Numbered from the stretch's first letter, positions 44,300 to 54,758 are shown. The stretch is DNA of 64,000 bases from Planctomycetota bacterium (GCA_019456145.1 VRUL01000006.1:1-64000), one strand, 5' to 3'. Made by a program: numbers and translations. Notes: generated by a model not told the origin, from the sequence alone.

Positions 44300-46129
44300 C
44301 TATTGTTTGGAAGGAAGATTTTCTAAAAGCTCTTTAAGCTTGTTCCTAAAAAATATCTTATGCAATCTCACCGGCTCTTCTTCACCGGGTATATACAATA
44401 TAGTTACAGGTACACCGGGTTCTTTATATTTGTTTTTCAATGCAAGCGCCGCAGGATAATCCGCTAATGTCGTATCGGCCTTAATGGCCAGAATATCTTT
44501 TTGCGCGATTAGCTCGGCAATATCTTTTCGCCGGTAAACTACCTTCTCAACCACTTCGCAGTTCCAGCACCAATCGGCCGTAAATTTAACCAGAACCGGT
44601 CTTGACTCGGCGTTGGCTGTTTCAATTGCAGCAGCATCGTAGTCCTGCCATTCGATAAGCTCGGCGGCCGGTGCTGGTAAAAACGCCCATCCTGAAGCAA
44701 ACGCCAGGACCAGGGCGATGATTCTTATAAGCCACTTGCGTAATGGTTGAGTATTGTAAGTTACCCATCCACTCCACATCCAAATACAAAAACAAAGCAC
44801 CACCGCAAAATATAATACGCTCGTTCTGCGAATTTCAGGCAGTGCTGCAATAAGTTTTAACGCGATAAGCAGTAGAATAAATCCGATTGCCTGCTTAAAT
44901 ATCTCCATCCATTGACCGGCTTTGGGCAGGCGGTTTAAAAGAGCGGGCATTGAGGTCAGTATTGCGTAGGGCAGGGCCATGCCGAGGCCTATAGTCATTA
45001 TAGCCAGTGTGCCCATCCACAAATTCTGTGTCTGTGCCCAGGCAAATGATGCCGCCAGGATACCAAAGCTGCAAGGGGTACTCAAAACGGCAGCCAACAA
45101 ACCCATGCCTATAGCTCCGGGATAGCCTTTCCCGGAACCGGATTTAGTGGCAATTGAAGAAGGAACGGCGAAAGTAAAAAGCCCGAACATAAATAGTGCC
45201 AACACGACAAGCAAAAGTGCCATCCCGGCAACAAAGGCAGGATTGCGGAATTGGTCGCCCCATTGTAACACAGATCCATAGAAGAGCTGCAAAATGATGT
45301 TTGCCGTTGCAAGAGATGCAAAGAACAATAATATTCCAAGACAAAAGGCAAGGCCTAACGTCGCAGATTGTCTCCTGCCTTGCTTTGCCTGCTCGACAAT
45401 GCGCATTACGATAAGGGGCAAAACCGGCCAGACACAGGGCATGATATTCAAAGACAAACCCGCCAAAAGCGCCAGGCAAAGAGCAAACCACACTGAATAA
45501 CCTGGCCCTGCAGATGGCCTCTTTGTCTCCGAAACCGTTTCAAAACTAATCTGTTTCCACGATTCTCGCTGACTCCAATCTATCTTTGTCTGCAGCGTAT
45601 TCACAAACGGCGGAAGACAGATCGTACTTGTGCAGGCTATGCCCGAGACCTTAACCTCAACATCAACCAGTTTAATTAGCTGGTCGGCATCTGACATAGC
45701 TGAGACTGCTGCAATCGGGATAAAAACACTGAAGTTGCCACTATAAACCTCAACACTCTTTGACAAAGCCTTGTCGAAGAAAATGCCCCATTGTGGATAT
45801 ACAACATCACCAAACGTAAAAGAATCCGATTTAGCTTCGAGCTTAAGTCTATACCCTGCAGGGGCGGTTTCCTCGCTGGCATAGTAGTGAAGGTCATCTG
45901 TCCCTTCGAATATAACTGCTATGCCGGGCTTATCGGACATTCGAGCAGGGGAAAGAAACGCCGAGGAAGACTCATTTTTATCTCTGGCTAATTCAATTGG
46001 GCCGCTGGCAGCATCAGTGGAACCGACGGCACTTCTTGAATTTGCCTCGCTTACGTTTTCAGCCCAAGCAAAGGCAGTGGCCACAAAAAGGAAAGCCGTA
46101 AACAAAATAGTAAAATCTTTTTTCCGCAT
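44300..46129 (-). CDS. dsbD: thiol:disulfide interchange protein DsbD
   Basis: 609 residues in the three-part DsbD layout. A signal peptide and a periplasmic N-terminal domain (about 60-200, with CTSTICLPPF) are followed by an eight-helix core. The core has the two transmembrane cysteines in IMPCVWPVLP and LSTPCSFGI. The C-terminal thioredoxin domain has the CWNC active site in FTADWCWNCEVVEK. It carries reducing power from cytoplasmic thioredoxin to the periplasm. CWNC is a variant of the usual CVAC site. The gene sits between ftsH and nth. Confidence 0.93.
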   Translation of the reverse strand: MRKKDFTILFTAFLFVATAFAWAENVSEANSRSAVGSTDAASGPIELARDKNESSSAFLSPARMSDKPGIAVIFEGTDDLHYYASEETAPAGYRLKLEAKSDSFTFGDVVYPQWGIFFDKALSKSVEVYSGNFSVFIPIAAVSAMSDADQLIKLVDVEVKVSGIACTSTICLPPFVNTLQTKIDWSQRESWKQISFETVSETKRPSAGPGYSVWFALCLALLAGLSLNIMPCVWPVLPLIVMRIVEQAKQGRRQSATLGLAFCLGILLFFASLATANIILQLFYGSVLQWGDQFRNPAFVAGMALLLVVLALFMFGLFTFAVPSSIATKSGSGKGYPGAIGMGLLAAVLSTPCSFGILAASFAWAQTQNLWMGTLAIMTIGLGMALPYAILTSMPALLNRLPKAGQWMEIFKQAIGFILLLIALKLIAALPEIRRTSVLYFAVVLCFCIWMWSGWVTYNTQPLRKWLIRIIALVLAFASGWAFLPAPAAELIEWQDYDAAAIETANAESRPVLVKFTADWCWNCEVVEKVVYRRKDIAELIAQKDILAIKADTTLADYPAALALKNKYKEPGVPVTILYIPGEEEPVRLHKIFFRNKLKELLENLPSKQ

Positions 46130-46190
46130 TGGAACACCGAAATATTATAAAACTGAAGGAAAAATCTAAAAGTGTGGTTAATTCTGTTCG

Positions 46191-48170
46191 TTAATTCTTG
46201 GTTTTCGACTTCTTTTCGTCCTTGGCCTGCTCGGCGGCCAACAAATCGCCGACTGTAGGCTTGTCTAACTCAACGCCTTTTATAATCAATTCGACATCAT
46301 CGGCGTCAAGTGTTTCGTATTTCAGAAGGGCCTTTGCTATTTGCTCAAGTATGTCTTTGTTGGACTCTATCAATTCTTTTGATTTTTTATATGCTTCGTC
46401 GACAATCTTTTTTATTTCGCCGTCAATTGCCTCAGCCGTTTTTTCCGAATATTCTTTCTCGCTCGGTAACACGTACGCCATGTCCGTAAGTTTCGAATCA
46501 GGACCATAACTAATCAGACCAAGCTCATCGGACATGCCCCAGGTCAAAATCATTTGCTTTGCAATATGCGTGGCCTGTTGAATGTCAGACTCGGCGCCGC
46601 TGGATATATCATCGCAGAACATCTCTTCGGCGATTCGTCCCCCGAAACAAACCTGCAAAAGGGCTATGCAATATCTTCGCGTAAATATCGTTCTGTCTTT
46701 TTCCGGAAGGGCAAATGTTGCGCCACCCATAGGACCGCGGGGAATGATGCTTACTTTGTGCAGTGGGTCCGCGTCTTTCAGTAAAGATTGTACGAGTGTA
46801 TGGCCGGCCTCGTGATAAGCTGTAATTTCCTTTTCCATCTTGTCGATGACCCTGCTCTTTCTTGCTCTTCCCCATCTGACCTTGTCGCGGGCCTCTTCCA
46901 GATCGGCCATCTCGATATGGTCCTTGTTGGCCATAGTTGCCGCAAGCGCCGCTTCGTTAATAATCGCAGCCAGGTCTGCTCCGCTAAACATGGGTGTTCC
47001 TCGTCCAAGTCTTTCGAGATTTGCATCGGGACCTAATTTCACAACCTTTGCATGGACATTCAGGATATCCACTCGGCCTTTCAAGTCCGGAAGCGGAACA
47101 AAAATTTGCCTGTCAAATCTTCCCGGACGAATCAATGCCTGGTCTAAAATATCAGCCCGGTTCGTCGCAGCTATCACTATCACCTGGTCGTTAGTATCAA
47201 AACCGTCCATCTCAACAAGAATAGCATTCAGCGTCTGCTCACGTTCATCGTGACCGCCCCCCGCAAAGCTCGGGCCGCGCTTGCGGCCGATCGCGTCAAC
47301 CTCGTCCAGGAATATGATACAGGGCGAATTCTCTTTGGCCTGTTTGAACAAATCCCGGACACGAGATGCTCCGACACCGACAAACATCTCTACGAAATCG
47401 CTGCCGGATATACTAAAGAAAGGGACGTCTGCCTGGCCTGCTATCGCCTTGGCAAGCAGCGTCTTTCCACAGCCAGGCGGGCCCATAAGAAGGACTCCGC
47501 GGGGAATACGACCGCCAAGGCGTTGAAATTTCTTCGGGTTTTTAAGAAATTCGATTATCTCCGCCACCTCTTCCTTGGCTTCTTCGATACCGGCGACGTC
47601 ATTAAATGTAACTGGGTCCTTGTCTTTGCCTTGTACTCGATGTTTGCTTCGACCGAAAGACATGAGCATCCCGCCGGCGCCTCCACGCATAGGACGAAGA
47701 AAGAAAAAATAGAAAATTCCCAATAATACCAGCATAGGCAATACCCAGCTCAACAGCATAGCAAGCCAAATACGCTGCTTTGCAAATTTCCACTTCACTT
47801 CGCTCTCTGCCAGCTTCGTAGGTAGACGATCACCTACGACATCAGGATTGTAATCAACCACGAATGATACGGACGCTTTTTCTCCCCGGGCGGCAATTCC
47901 TTGTTGATTAAATTTACCTGTGATATGCGTTTCACCGATTTCGATACTTTCGATCTCATTATTTTTAAGATGCCTTTCGAAATCATCGTAATCTATATTC
48001 TCAATACTCCGAAATTGCTGAAGCATCATCATTGCTGTAATTACCACCATTGCAATTAGCAACCAGCTAAGGGGGCCGCGTCTATAGCTCGGAAGAGGGG
48101 GTTTTTTCCCGCCTCTTAATTCAGAGCCCGAGCGAGGCCGAACTGGCTTTTTGCTTTTACTGTTACTCAT
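46191..48170 (-). CDS. ftsH: ATP-dependent zinc metalloprotease FtsH
   Basis: 659 residues. Transmembrane segments at about 34-51 and 134-158 flank a periplasmic domain. The AAA+ domain has Walker A GPPGCGKT at 230-237, Walker B FLDE near 287-290, and the SRH region with RPGRFDRQ near 348-355. The peptidase site is HEAGH at 453-457. It degrades membrane and short-lived cytoplasmic proteins as a hexamer. Length and order are normal; the N-terminal 30 residues are unusually basic and Pro/Ser rich. Confidence 0.97.
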   Translation of the reverse strand: MSNSKSKKPVRPRSGSELRGGKKPPLPSYRRGPLSWLLIAMVVITAMMMLQQFRSIENIDYDDFERHLKNNEIESIEIGETHITGKFNQQGIAARGEKASVSFVVDYNPDVVGDRLPTKLAESEVKWKFAKQRIWLAMLLSWVLPMLVLLGIFYFFFLRPMRGGAGGMLMSFGRSKHRVQGKDKDPVTFNDVAGIEEAKEEVAEIIEFLKNPKKFQRLGGRIPRGVLLMGPPGCGKTLLAKAIAGQADVPFFSISGSDFVEMFVGVGASRVRDLFKQAKENSPCIIFLDEVDAIGRKRGPSFAGGGHDEREQTLNAILVEMDGFDTNDQVIVIAATNRADILDQALIRPGRFDRQIFVPLPDLKGRVDILNVHAKVVKLGPDANLERLGRGTPMFSGADLAAIINEAALAATMANKDHIEMADLEEARDKVRWGRARKSRVIDKMEKEITAYHEAGHTLVQSLLKDADPLHKVSIIPRGPMGGATFALPEKDRTIFTRRYCIALLQVCFGGRIAEEMFCDDISSGAESDIQQATHIAKQMILTWGMSDELGLISYGPDSKLTDMAYVLPSEKEYSEKTAEAIDGEIKKIVDEAYKKSKELIESNKDILEQIAKALLKYETLDADDVELIIKGVELDKPTVGDLLAAEQAKDEKKSKTKN

Positions 48171-48249
48171 AACTGATATTCCATACTATCTGTTGATTCG
48201 TATAGGAACTGATGCGTTGACTCAGCCGGTCATGGACGCATATGCCTTT

Positions 48250-48819
48250 TTACCATTCTTTTTCCATCAATTCTACGATTTTTCGTGCCAAATTGTTTGC
48301 TGCAAGGGCTGATGCATAGCCAAAGTCTTGCAGTTGGAACTCAGAATAGGTGGCCGAGGCACTGACCGGCTGGTTATCTATCAGTAACTCGCCTGTCTTG
48401 AGGTTTTTCCAATTAACCATCGCCTTCAGAATGACCTCTTTTTCCAGTGGCACCCCGGTTTCACGCTCCGTGCTCAGTTGCAATTCACTGATCTGGACGA
48501 TTTGTCCGCTTATTACTGTGTCAGCACGGTCTTTGCTGGATATTATCTTATATGGGGTTGCAGCCTCGATTCGTTTGCTTAAGGAATCAGACAGTGTGTA
48601 TTCAACTCCGCGGCGAAAGCTTTTGTTGTCGAACATTTCAAGACAAACGCTGCTAACTTCATCAGGAAAGAGCGGCTCGTTGGAATATCCGCTCATTTCG
48701 GAGCATCCGAAAAAAAATAAAATAAACAGAATAAAGGCACAACAGAACAAGGGCACAACTATTTTGGGATTTGTGTACCGACCACTTACGCACGGGTTGT
48801 CAAGACCTTGATTCTTCAT
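48250..48819 (-). CDS. lptE: LptE-like lipoprotein
   Basis: 189 residues. An N-terminal hydrophobic segment leads to a lipobox-like FFGC at residue 39. The mature part (GYSNEPLFPDEVSSVCLEMFDNKSFRRGVEYTL) resembles LptE-family lipoproteins that plug LptD during lipopolysaccharide insertion into the outer membrane. Resemblance is clear in the block around the conserved Asn-Phe-like pair, but the family is divergent. Its ATG overlaps the stop of the TPR gene (ATGA), so the two are coupled; a BamD-like partner upstream fits an outer-membrane biogenesis role. Confidence 0.78.
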   Translation of the reverse strand: MKNQGLDNPCVSGRYTNPKIVVPLFCCAFILFILFFFGCSEMSGYSNEPLFPDEVSSVCLEMFDNKSFRRGVEYTLSDSLSKRIEAATPYKIISSKDRADTVISGQIVQISELQLSTERETGVPLEKEVILKAMVNWKNLKTGELLIDNQPVSASATYSEFQLQDFGYASALAANNLARKIVELMEKEW

Positions 48820-49844
48820 TTAGTTTTCTCTGGGCTTACGGAATTCTTAACCAGCATTTCCTCTGCCATTTTAGCACTATCCGTGTTAGGCCAACGATCC
48901 ACAACCATTGTATAGTAAAGGTTCGCTGACAGTTTATTGCCTCTTGACTGATAATACTGGCCAATCTTAAATTGCTTCAAGGCCAGTTTTTCATCTACTT
49001 CTTTGAGTCTTCGATCAATCTCAAATCTTTCGGTATCTGTTGAATGTCGCAGTTTGAATTCATCGTAACAGCCCTTTGCGCTATCGTGATAGCTTTTGGG
49101 ATTAAACGGCCGGCCCACGAGATCCGAAGCATCAAAATCAGGTCCTCTGTACATAGCTTGCTTACACCGCGCCATAGCAAGCAGGGCATCCTTACCAACC
49201 TTTTTGCCTTGGTGTTGATCTTTAATCTCCGCCCACCTGTAAAAAGCTTCGTCGAACATTTTTCTTTGCTCATAACCTTCCGCAACTGCAATTGCAGCTT
49301 TTAATCCTATTCCCTCCGGGTCATCAAGGGCGACTCGGTAACTAATCCCATCCATAATTCGGACACCCTCGGCATATCCTTTTATTTTGAAAATCCCGAG
49401 CACCGACTTTTTCGCCCCTGCAAGGAAAGCCGTCGCTATACGAAACTGCCTGTCCAAAGCAGCATCATAGAATCTGCTTTCAGGAGGGAACTCATCCAGC
49501 AACCTGCTCAAGGCTCGGGACGCCTTGACAAATTTACCCTGGCAACGAAGAATCTCGGCCTCCGTGAAGAGATCAAAATCATTCGAATCGGGCCTTGAAA
49601 TTTCGGGAAAGTCACTTTTAAGCTGGTTAAAAGCCTGTCCAGCCGCCTTACATTGGCCTGTGTCAACCAACTTCTTGATTTGGGCCACCGTCAGTAGATA
49701 CTTGGCCTGACTCGACTGCGAGACGGAGCTGGAATCCTGCCTTTGCCCCAAATTCTGGATTTCGCCACGGACCTCTGAAAAAGCTGACAGCAGCAACATT
49801 ACGGCCAAAACTATTACAACTCGTATTTTGTACATGGGCATCAT
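48816..49844 (-). CDS. BamD-like TPR protein of outer-membrane assembly
   Basis: 342 residues, start ambiguous among three nearby ATGs (49844, 49841, 49835). A signal peptide (VVIVLAVMLLLSAFSEVRG) lacks a lipobox Cys. The rest is helical TPR-type repeats, with a C-terminal YYQSRGNKLSANLYYTMVVDRWP very like BamD-family repeats. BamD is normally a lipoprotein, so this may be a relative. First gene of the minus-strand cluster, followed by lptE-like, ftsH, dsbD, nth and LOG. A strong promoter lies at 49876-49903. Confidence 0.72.
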   Translation of the reverse strand: MMPMYKIRVVIVLAVMLLLSAFSEVRGEIQNLGQRQDSSSVSQSSQAKYLLTVAQIKKLVDTGQCKAAGQAFNQLKSDFPEISRPDSNDFDLFTEAEILRCQGKFVKASRALSRLLDEFPPESRFYDAALDRQFRIATAFLAGAKKSVLGIFKIKGYAEGVRIMDGISYRVALDDPEGIGLKAAIAVAEGYEQRKMFDEAFYRWAEIKDQHQGKKVGKDALLAMARCKQAMYRGPDFDASDLVGRPFNPKSYHDSAKGCYDEFKLRHSTDTERFEIDRRLKEVDEKLALKQFKIGQYYQSRGNKLSANLYYTMVVDRWPNTDSAKMAEEMLVKNSVSPEKTK

Positions 49845-49875
49845 ATACCTGCATCACTATTGACAATTCAGTCCT

Positions 49876-49903
49876 ATTATACACCTTCTTAGAGCCATTG
49901 CAA
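49876..49903 (-). promoter_or_regulatory. sigma-70 promoter of the envelope cluster
   Basis: On the minus strand: TTGCAA (49898-49903), 16-bp spacer, perfect TATAAT (49876-49881). The start would fall near 49869, about 25 nt before the TPR gene. Confidence 0.6.
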
Positions 49904-50086
49904 ACACAGAACCGTAAAATAAAGTATCGGCTGATTTTGCCCCTGCCATTGCGATTTTAGTTCCCTTTGGCATCCCGGTAAATTAGGCTGCACTTTTTTA
50001 CTTTATTCGATTTAGGCAATATGATATAGGTAATAATCAAAACAACCTGTTAAATTGGTCAATTACTAATGTTCCGGAGGTGTAAA

Positions 50087-51373
50087 ATGGTTAAAGCTTT
50101 GCTCAAAATTCTCACAGTGGTTGCCGTTTGTTTGGCTTTAGCGTTCATTTCAGGCTGCCGGGGTCAGGGACTCAGTGGTCTTGGTATAGGTTCGACCCCT
50201 CGAAGCATAACCATCGACGAATATGTGGACAAAATGAAGGCAGGCTGGATTGGGCAAATGGCTGGCGTGGGATGGGGCGGGCCAACCGAGTTCAAGTACA
50301 AGGGGACCATCATACCAGAAGATAAGATGCCGAAATGGCGGCCTGAAATGATAAACCAGTTCCGGCAGGACGATATCTATGTTGAAATGACGTTTCTACG
50401 CACGCTTGAGCTCTATGGGATGGATTGTTCGTTGCGACAGGCCGGTATCGACTTTGCCAACAGCGGCTACAACCTCTGGCATGCCAACAGAAACGGCCGT
50501 GATAATTTGCGGAAAGGTATTGCTCCGCCGGATTCGGGCCATCCCGAATTTAACAAGCACGCTGATGATATCGATTACCAGATTGAGGCAGATTATTCGG
50601 GCCTGATTGCACCCGGGCTGCCGAACGTGGTCATAGAACTCGGTGAAAAATTCGGACGGCTGATGAATTACGGCGACGGCGTGTACGGAGGTCAGTTCGT
50701 CGGCGCAATGTATGCCGAGGCGTTCTTTGAGGATGATATGGAAAAGATTGTCCGCACCGCTCTAAAATCCATCCCGCAAGACAGCCAATACGCCGAATGC
50801 ATCCGTGATGTTCTAAAATGGTATAAACAGAATCCCGATGATTGGGAGAAAACCTGGCAGCTCATAAACCAAAAGTACCATCTCAATCCTGATTACCGTC
50901 GGTTCTCCTGCGACAAAGGGGAATTCAATATCGACGCCAAAATCAACGGCGCTTACATTGTGATGGGCCTGTTATACGGCCGGGGTGATCCGGACAAGAC
51001 GATTATCATCTCCACCCGCTGCGGACAGGATTCCGACTGCAACCCCTCCAACTCCGGCGGTGTGCTGTTTACAACAATCGGCTTTAACAATCTGCCCGAT
51101 AAGTACAAATCCGCTTTGAATCCCCAGGGCAAGTTCAGCCACACGCCGTACAATTTCCCAACGCTGGTTAAGGTGTGCGAACAACTTGCCCGCCAGGCGG
51201 TCAGGCGTGCCGGCGGACGGATAGAGAAGAATGCGGAGGGGAAGGAAGTTTTTGTTATTCCGGTCCGAAAGGCAAAGCCGAGTAATCTGGAGCAGTGCTG
51301 GGAAGCCGGCCCCGCTGCAAATAGCAAATTCAGCGCCCAGGAGATGGCACAGATTAAGCCCACCCGTAAGTGA
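50087..51373 (+). CDS. ADP-ribosylglycohydrolase-like lipoprotein
   Basis: 428 residues from ATG 50087 with GGAGG seven bases upstream. Lipobox FISGC gives a lipidated, exported protein. The remainder matches the ADP-ribosylglycohydrolase fold: KMKAGWIGQMAGVGWG near residue 45, DDIYVEMTFLRTLE, HADDIDYQIEADYSGL, and RCGQDSDCNPSN in the C-terminal half in place of GGDTDT. The DD/D pattern suggests metal-dependent catalysis. In bacteria such proteins usually remove ADP-ribose in the cytoplasm. Export suggests another glycosidic bond is the target, and planctomycete members may act on nucleosides or glycans. Confidence 0.85.
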   Translation: MVKALLKILTVVAVCLALAFISGCRGQGLSGLGIGSTPRSITIDEYVDKMKAGWIGQMAGVGWGGPTEFKYKGTIIPEDKMPKWRPEMINQFRQDDIYVEMTFLRTLELYGMDCSLRQAGIDFANSGYNLWHANRNGRDNLRKGIAPPDSGHPEFNKHADDIDYQIEADYSGLIAPGLPNVVIELGEKFGRLMNYGDGVYGGQFVGAMYAEAFFEDDMEKIVRTALKSIPQDSQYAECIRDVLKWYKQNPDDWEKTWQLINQKYHLNPDYRRFSCDKGEFNIDAKINGAYIVMGLLYGRGDPDKTIIISTRCGQDSDCNPSNSGGVLFTTIGFNNLPDKYKSALNPQGKFSHTPYNFPTLVKVCEQLARQAVRRAGGRIEKNAEGKEVFVIPVRKAKPSNLEQCWEAGPAANSKFSAQEMAQIKPTRK

Positions 51374-51408
51374 AACCGAGCGAGCAATGCACTCTCAACA
51401 GTATTTAG

Positions 51409-51432
51409 CCCGCAGTTTTACTGCGGGTCTAT
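51409..51432. terminator. intrinsic terminator between convergent genes
   Basis: Perfect stem CCCGCAGT (51409-51416), loop TTT, ACTGCGGG (51420-51427), then T-rich TCTATCTTATTTT on the plus strand. It serves the glycohydrolase gene and, in the other direction, the metzincin gene ending at 51462. Confidence 0.7.
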
Positions 51433-51461
51433 CTTATTTTAACGGCCAGCCGAACAACCGC

Positions 51462-53072
51462 TTAGCTGCCAATTGTTACCATACCACCAGTTGTTCTAAT
51501 TGTCACCGGGCGATTGATCGTTAGTCCCGACGGATTTACAGTCAGGGTTTCCGTTTCCGGATACGAGCCGGAACCGATATAAACAGTTCCATTAGGAATC
51601 ACGATCTCTACTGCCTCGGTAACGGTATTAAATGGATTTCCCGCAGTGCCGTCCTCAATTCCGGTGTTTGTCCAGTCTGAATACACAGGATTCATACCGG
51701 CTCGAATACAATTGCTTGAGTCTACGTACTCCCGAATGCAATTCACCGTGCGGGGATGAAATGACATCAGTTCGTTTGCATAGCCCCCACAAAGATCACG
51801 TCCGCAGTAACTCATTATCGTTCCCGGTAAACACTCATCAAACACCATCCGGAGCCCGCACTCGGGATTGCTTCCATCATCAAGTACACTGGCACAGTTG
51901 TCAATCGGTGGTGTGTAACAATGACTATGGTGCGAACCGAAGATGTGGCCGGCTTCATGAGGCACAACATGCAGATCCCAGTTGTCTGCATCAAGATCCC
52001 TTACTGGGCGAGGAAACCAGCCCTGCAGGCCGAAATTGATCGAGTATCCAGAACCGTAATCACACAGGGAAGGGGTATTGGCAACACCCCACCGGCCTGG
52101 TCGGCATGAAAACAACATTGTTAAATCTCGATCGATGTCATCCATGTTTAATTGCCAGTAAAGGGCAAATTCGTCAGCTACATCCCCAACCAGATAGGGA
52201 TCGGGTGTTGTCCAGATTCGAATATAAGACAGATACCACTTAATATTCATATCCCGTTCAAAGAAATAGCTCGATGTTCCGGCAAGCTGAAGCACATAGG
52301 TCAGTGCTGCACCCATATCTGAGCCGAATTGCTGGTAATACGCGTTATCACAATCAATAGCGACGAATGCAACACGCCAGTTATAGGAAGAGGGAAAGGG
52401 CCCCGTTTCCGACATGCAGTCAAATAGAGCTTCTGTTGACACAAAATCAGGATGTGGTTTTGCCAGACAACGAAACCCCTCTGATGAGCTTTCTCCCGTA
52501 ATCTCTGATTGCTCGGCAATCGAATGAAGGTCCGTCCGGCCTCCTTTGCCTGCTTTGCGGTCGGGAGCCAGATAGTAGAGCAATCCCCCTGTTCGGATAT
52601 ACCCATTGTTACCATACGGCGATATACCAATTACCGCCTCCGAATCCTCCTCCCCGGCCACACGCCCTTTGAACAGTACTACCTGGGGATGTGGTACCGG
52701 CTTATCTCCTTGTGCAGTACCTGCAACAATTATCGTTTCCGGAGTTATGACCTCAAATTGTTCCAGTTCAAGGTCCACCGATTGCTGCAGACTTAGAGGA
52801 AATCCGGTCAAACGAATATGCTTACGGCCGCGAAGTTGTTCGTATGCATCCGACTCAAATCGCAGGGCCACTCCAGCAGGTAAGCGAACATCATTCGCTA
52901 TGCTTACGGGTGCTCTTGCCTGCGGCGGAAGCTTTTTCGGTCCTGCATTCATAATAGAGCAAAATACTAACAGCAATGATAGTGATGCATGGCACATCCG
53001 CTTTTGACGGCCAAGTGGCTCAAGCCTCCCGAATCGTGTGAAATAAGTATAAGTATTTGTATATGTTCTCAT
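51462..53072 (-). CDS. secreted metzincin metallopeptidase (reprolysin-like) with short C-terminal beta-helix segment
   Basis: 536 residues with GGAGA upstream. An N-terminal hydrophobic signal (SLSLLLVFCSI) is followed by a propeptide-like region (about 55-225). The catalytic domain has HEAGHIFGSHH with zinc ligands His372, His376 and His382 and Glu373 as base. The Met-turn follows in PGTIMSYC, placing it among metzincins near the M12B/reprolysin group. Several Cys pairs fit extracellular disulfides. Residues about 460-536 resemble only the first turns of a beta-helix (TAGNPFNTVTEAVE, GTVYIGSGSYPE). The usual longer helix is missing, so the C-terminus may be truncated. It reads 16 bp after the tail-fibre-like gene. 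Confidence 0.87.
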   Translation of the reverse strand: MRTYTNTYTYFTRFGRLEPLGRQKRMCHASLSLLLVFCSIMNAGPKKLPPQARAPVSIANDVRLPAGVALRFESDAYEQLRGRKHIRLTGFPLSLQQSVDLELEQFEVITPETIIVAGTAQGDKPVPHPQVVLFKGRVAGEEDSEAVIGISPYGNNGYIRTGGLLYYLAPDRKAGKGGRTDLHSIAEQSEITGESSSEGFRCLAKPHPDFVSTEALFDCMSETGPFPSSYNWRVAFVAIDCDNAYYQQFGSDMGAALTYVLQLAGTSSYFFERDMNIKWYLSYIRIWTTPDPYLVGDVADEFALYWQLNMDDIDRDLTMLFSCRPGRWGVANTPSLCDYGSGYSINFGLQGWFPRPVRDLDADNWDLHVVPHEAGHIFGSHHSHCYTPPIDNCASVLDDGSNPECGLRMVFDECLPGTIMSYCGRDLCGGYANELMSFHPRTVNCIREYVDSSNCIRAGMNPVYSDWTNTGIEDGTAGNPFNTVTEAVEIVIPNGTVYIGSGSYPETETLTVNPSGLTINRPVTIRTTGGMVTIGS

Positions 53073-53087
53073 GGCTCGGTTCTCCTG

Positions 53088-54758
53088 TTATTGAAGGTTA
53101 ATAAGCGTAAGGACTAATCCGGTTTGGCCTTTTTCAAGACTTGTCATCGCCTTGCCGAGGACCGCACCATGCGCTTTTGTATAATCAGTCACGGCCATCG
53201 CATGCCCTGCTCGCAAAGAGGTAGTGAGCATGTCTCCGGGCCCGATAGCCTTTTCAGTGGAATCACAATATACCCATACCCGGCCGTTCAAGGCAATGGG
53301 GATAGCGTCTTCATGGCCGGGAAGATTCCCAAGGATCGCCCCGGTCGGAAGTGAATTCGCACCGCTCACAACACCGGCAACACAACGGTTATACGCACCG
53401 CGAGACAGGCAAAGCTGCCCCTGATTTTCCGTGTCAATCGCAACTACCATGCCGGGTTCGACATCTTCACTGACAGGAAACTTCTCGGCAACATCAGCAC
53501 CCGTAATCTGGAGAGTGTCAACACGCGCTGTCCCGGCAACGTGCAGCTTAGCCGCAGGGGAAGTCGTTCCGATACCGACTCTGCCGGTGCTTTGTTCAGC
53601 ATAGAAAACCGTGTGCGAAGCGTCTGAATTGTATATCCACAAAGCGTCATCCGTCGCATTGTTAAACATGTGCCACTTGACTGTTGCTCCATCGTATAAA
53701 CGAATCCCGGCATCCTCACCCGCGTTGCTCTCTAAGTACATAAACGAATTAGGCCAACCGTTTCCTTTTATATGAAGTCCCGCCTGTGGACTTGTCGTCC
53801 CAATGCCAACCTTGCCGTTCTTCCATACTGTCGTGAATCCTTGGCCGTATTCATAAATTCCGAGTCCGTAGTCGGTCGTTCCATCGCTCTGTATCATGAA
53901 TTTGTTTGTGCCGTTTTCACGGAAAAGAACGCTTGCGTCGTAATCTGTTGCACAATCCAGAAGCAATCCGCTATGCCTGAAATCATTGTCAATCGCGATC
54001 CATAAATTATTGTTCAGGTCCGTTTCTTTTATATGAAGCTTGTAGCTTGGATCTGGAATCGTCGTCCCGATTCCAACCTTGCCGTCTGTGTCTATAAAAA
54101 CTCTTGTTATATCGTTGATCTTAAATCGGAGTGGATGATTAAAGGCAGACTGAAGCGAGACATAATCTGTATCTGCCATCAGTTGTCCTGCAACATTATT
54201 GGTGGTTTCATGTACGAGTAAAGAAGCCATACCGGAATCAGATATATGTAATTTTTGTAACGGATTTGTCGTCCCTATGCCGACGTTGCCCGACGGGATT
54301 GCATACATATCATTCACGGAGACCATCCAGTCATTGTCTCCGCCCGCGGTCTTTGCATAAAGTGCATAGGGTGTGGGAGTCACTTCCTGTCGCGGAGTCA
54401 GAATTGTGTATTGCTCCTTGCTATCACCCGGCCGAACGCTAATCTCAAGCCACCGGGCATAGCCGTCAAAGGCGGATGGGCTGTTGAAATCCAGCTCCAC
54501 CGTAAAATAGCCGTCTATCACATCAACCTCGTTCATCGTGAGGGTATCTCCCACTGGGGGGGGATATACGATCTCGCAGGGATCCATCCAGAGCTTAAAC
54601 TCAAAGTCATACTGGCCATCCGCCGGTCCGTTGGCATCCATCAGCCGGCCCTGGTATGTAAACGCCGTACCCATCGGCGCCCCTTTGCTAACCTCTGCCA
54701 AACAGACCATCAGGCCCAAGGCCACAACCAAAATTTTTAACATTTTTGTAGTTTTCAT
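53088..54758 (-). CDS. secreted tail-fibre-like protein with GIGTT repeats
   Basis: 556 residues with a signal peptide (LVVALGLMVCLAEVSKG). Residues 30-140 carry the block FTYQGRLMDANGPADGQYDF through TPYALYAKTAGG, shared with the protein encoded at 61528-63666. Repeated NVGIGTT or KVGIGTT motifs mark short beta-rich modules. The C-terminal part (ADVAEKFPVSEDVEPGMVV and on) resembles G2-type/tail-fibre head domains. It lacks the S74 endosialidase chaperone seen in its paralogue. Expected outside the cell as a trimeric or fibrous surface protein. Promoter with perfect consensus boxes at 54904-54931. Confidence 0.85.
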   Translation of the reverse strand: MKTTKMLKILVVALGLMVCLAEVSKGAPMGTAFTYQGRLMDANGPADGQYDFEFKLWMDPCEIVYPPPVGDTLTMNEVDVIDGYFTVELDFNSPSAFDGYARWLEISVRPGDSKEQYTILTPRQEVTPTPYALYAKTAGGDNDWMVSVNDMYAIPSGNVGIGTTNPLQKLHISDSGMASLLVHETTNNVAGQLMADTDYVSLQSAFNHPLRFKINDITRVFIDTDGKVGIGTTIPDPSYKLHIKETDLNNNLWIAIDNDFRHSGLLLDCATDYDASVLFRENGTNKFMIQSDGTTDYGLGIYEYGQGFTTVWKNGKVGIGTTSPQAGLHIKGNGWPNSFMYLESNAGEDAGIRLYDGATVKWHMFNNATDDALWIYNSDASHTVFYAEQSTGRVGIGTTSPAAKLHVAGTARVDTLQITGADVAEKFPVSEDVEPGMVVAIDTENQGQLCLSRGAYNRCVAGVVSGANSLPTGAILGNLPGHEDAIPIALNGRVWVYCDSTEKAIGPGDMLTTSLRAGHAMAVTDYTKAHGAVLGKAMTSLEKGQTGLVLTLINLQ

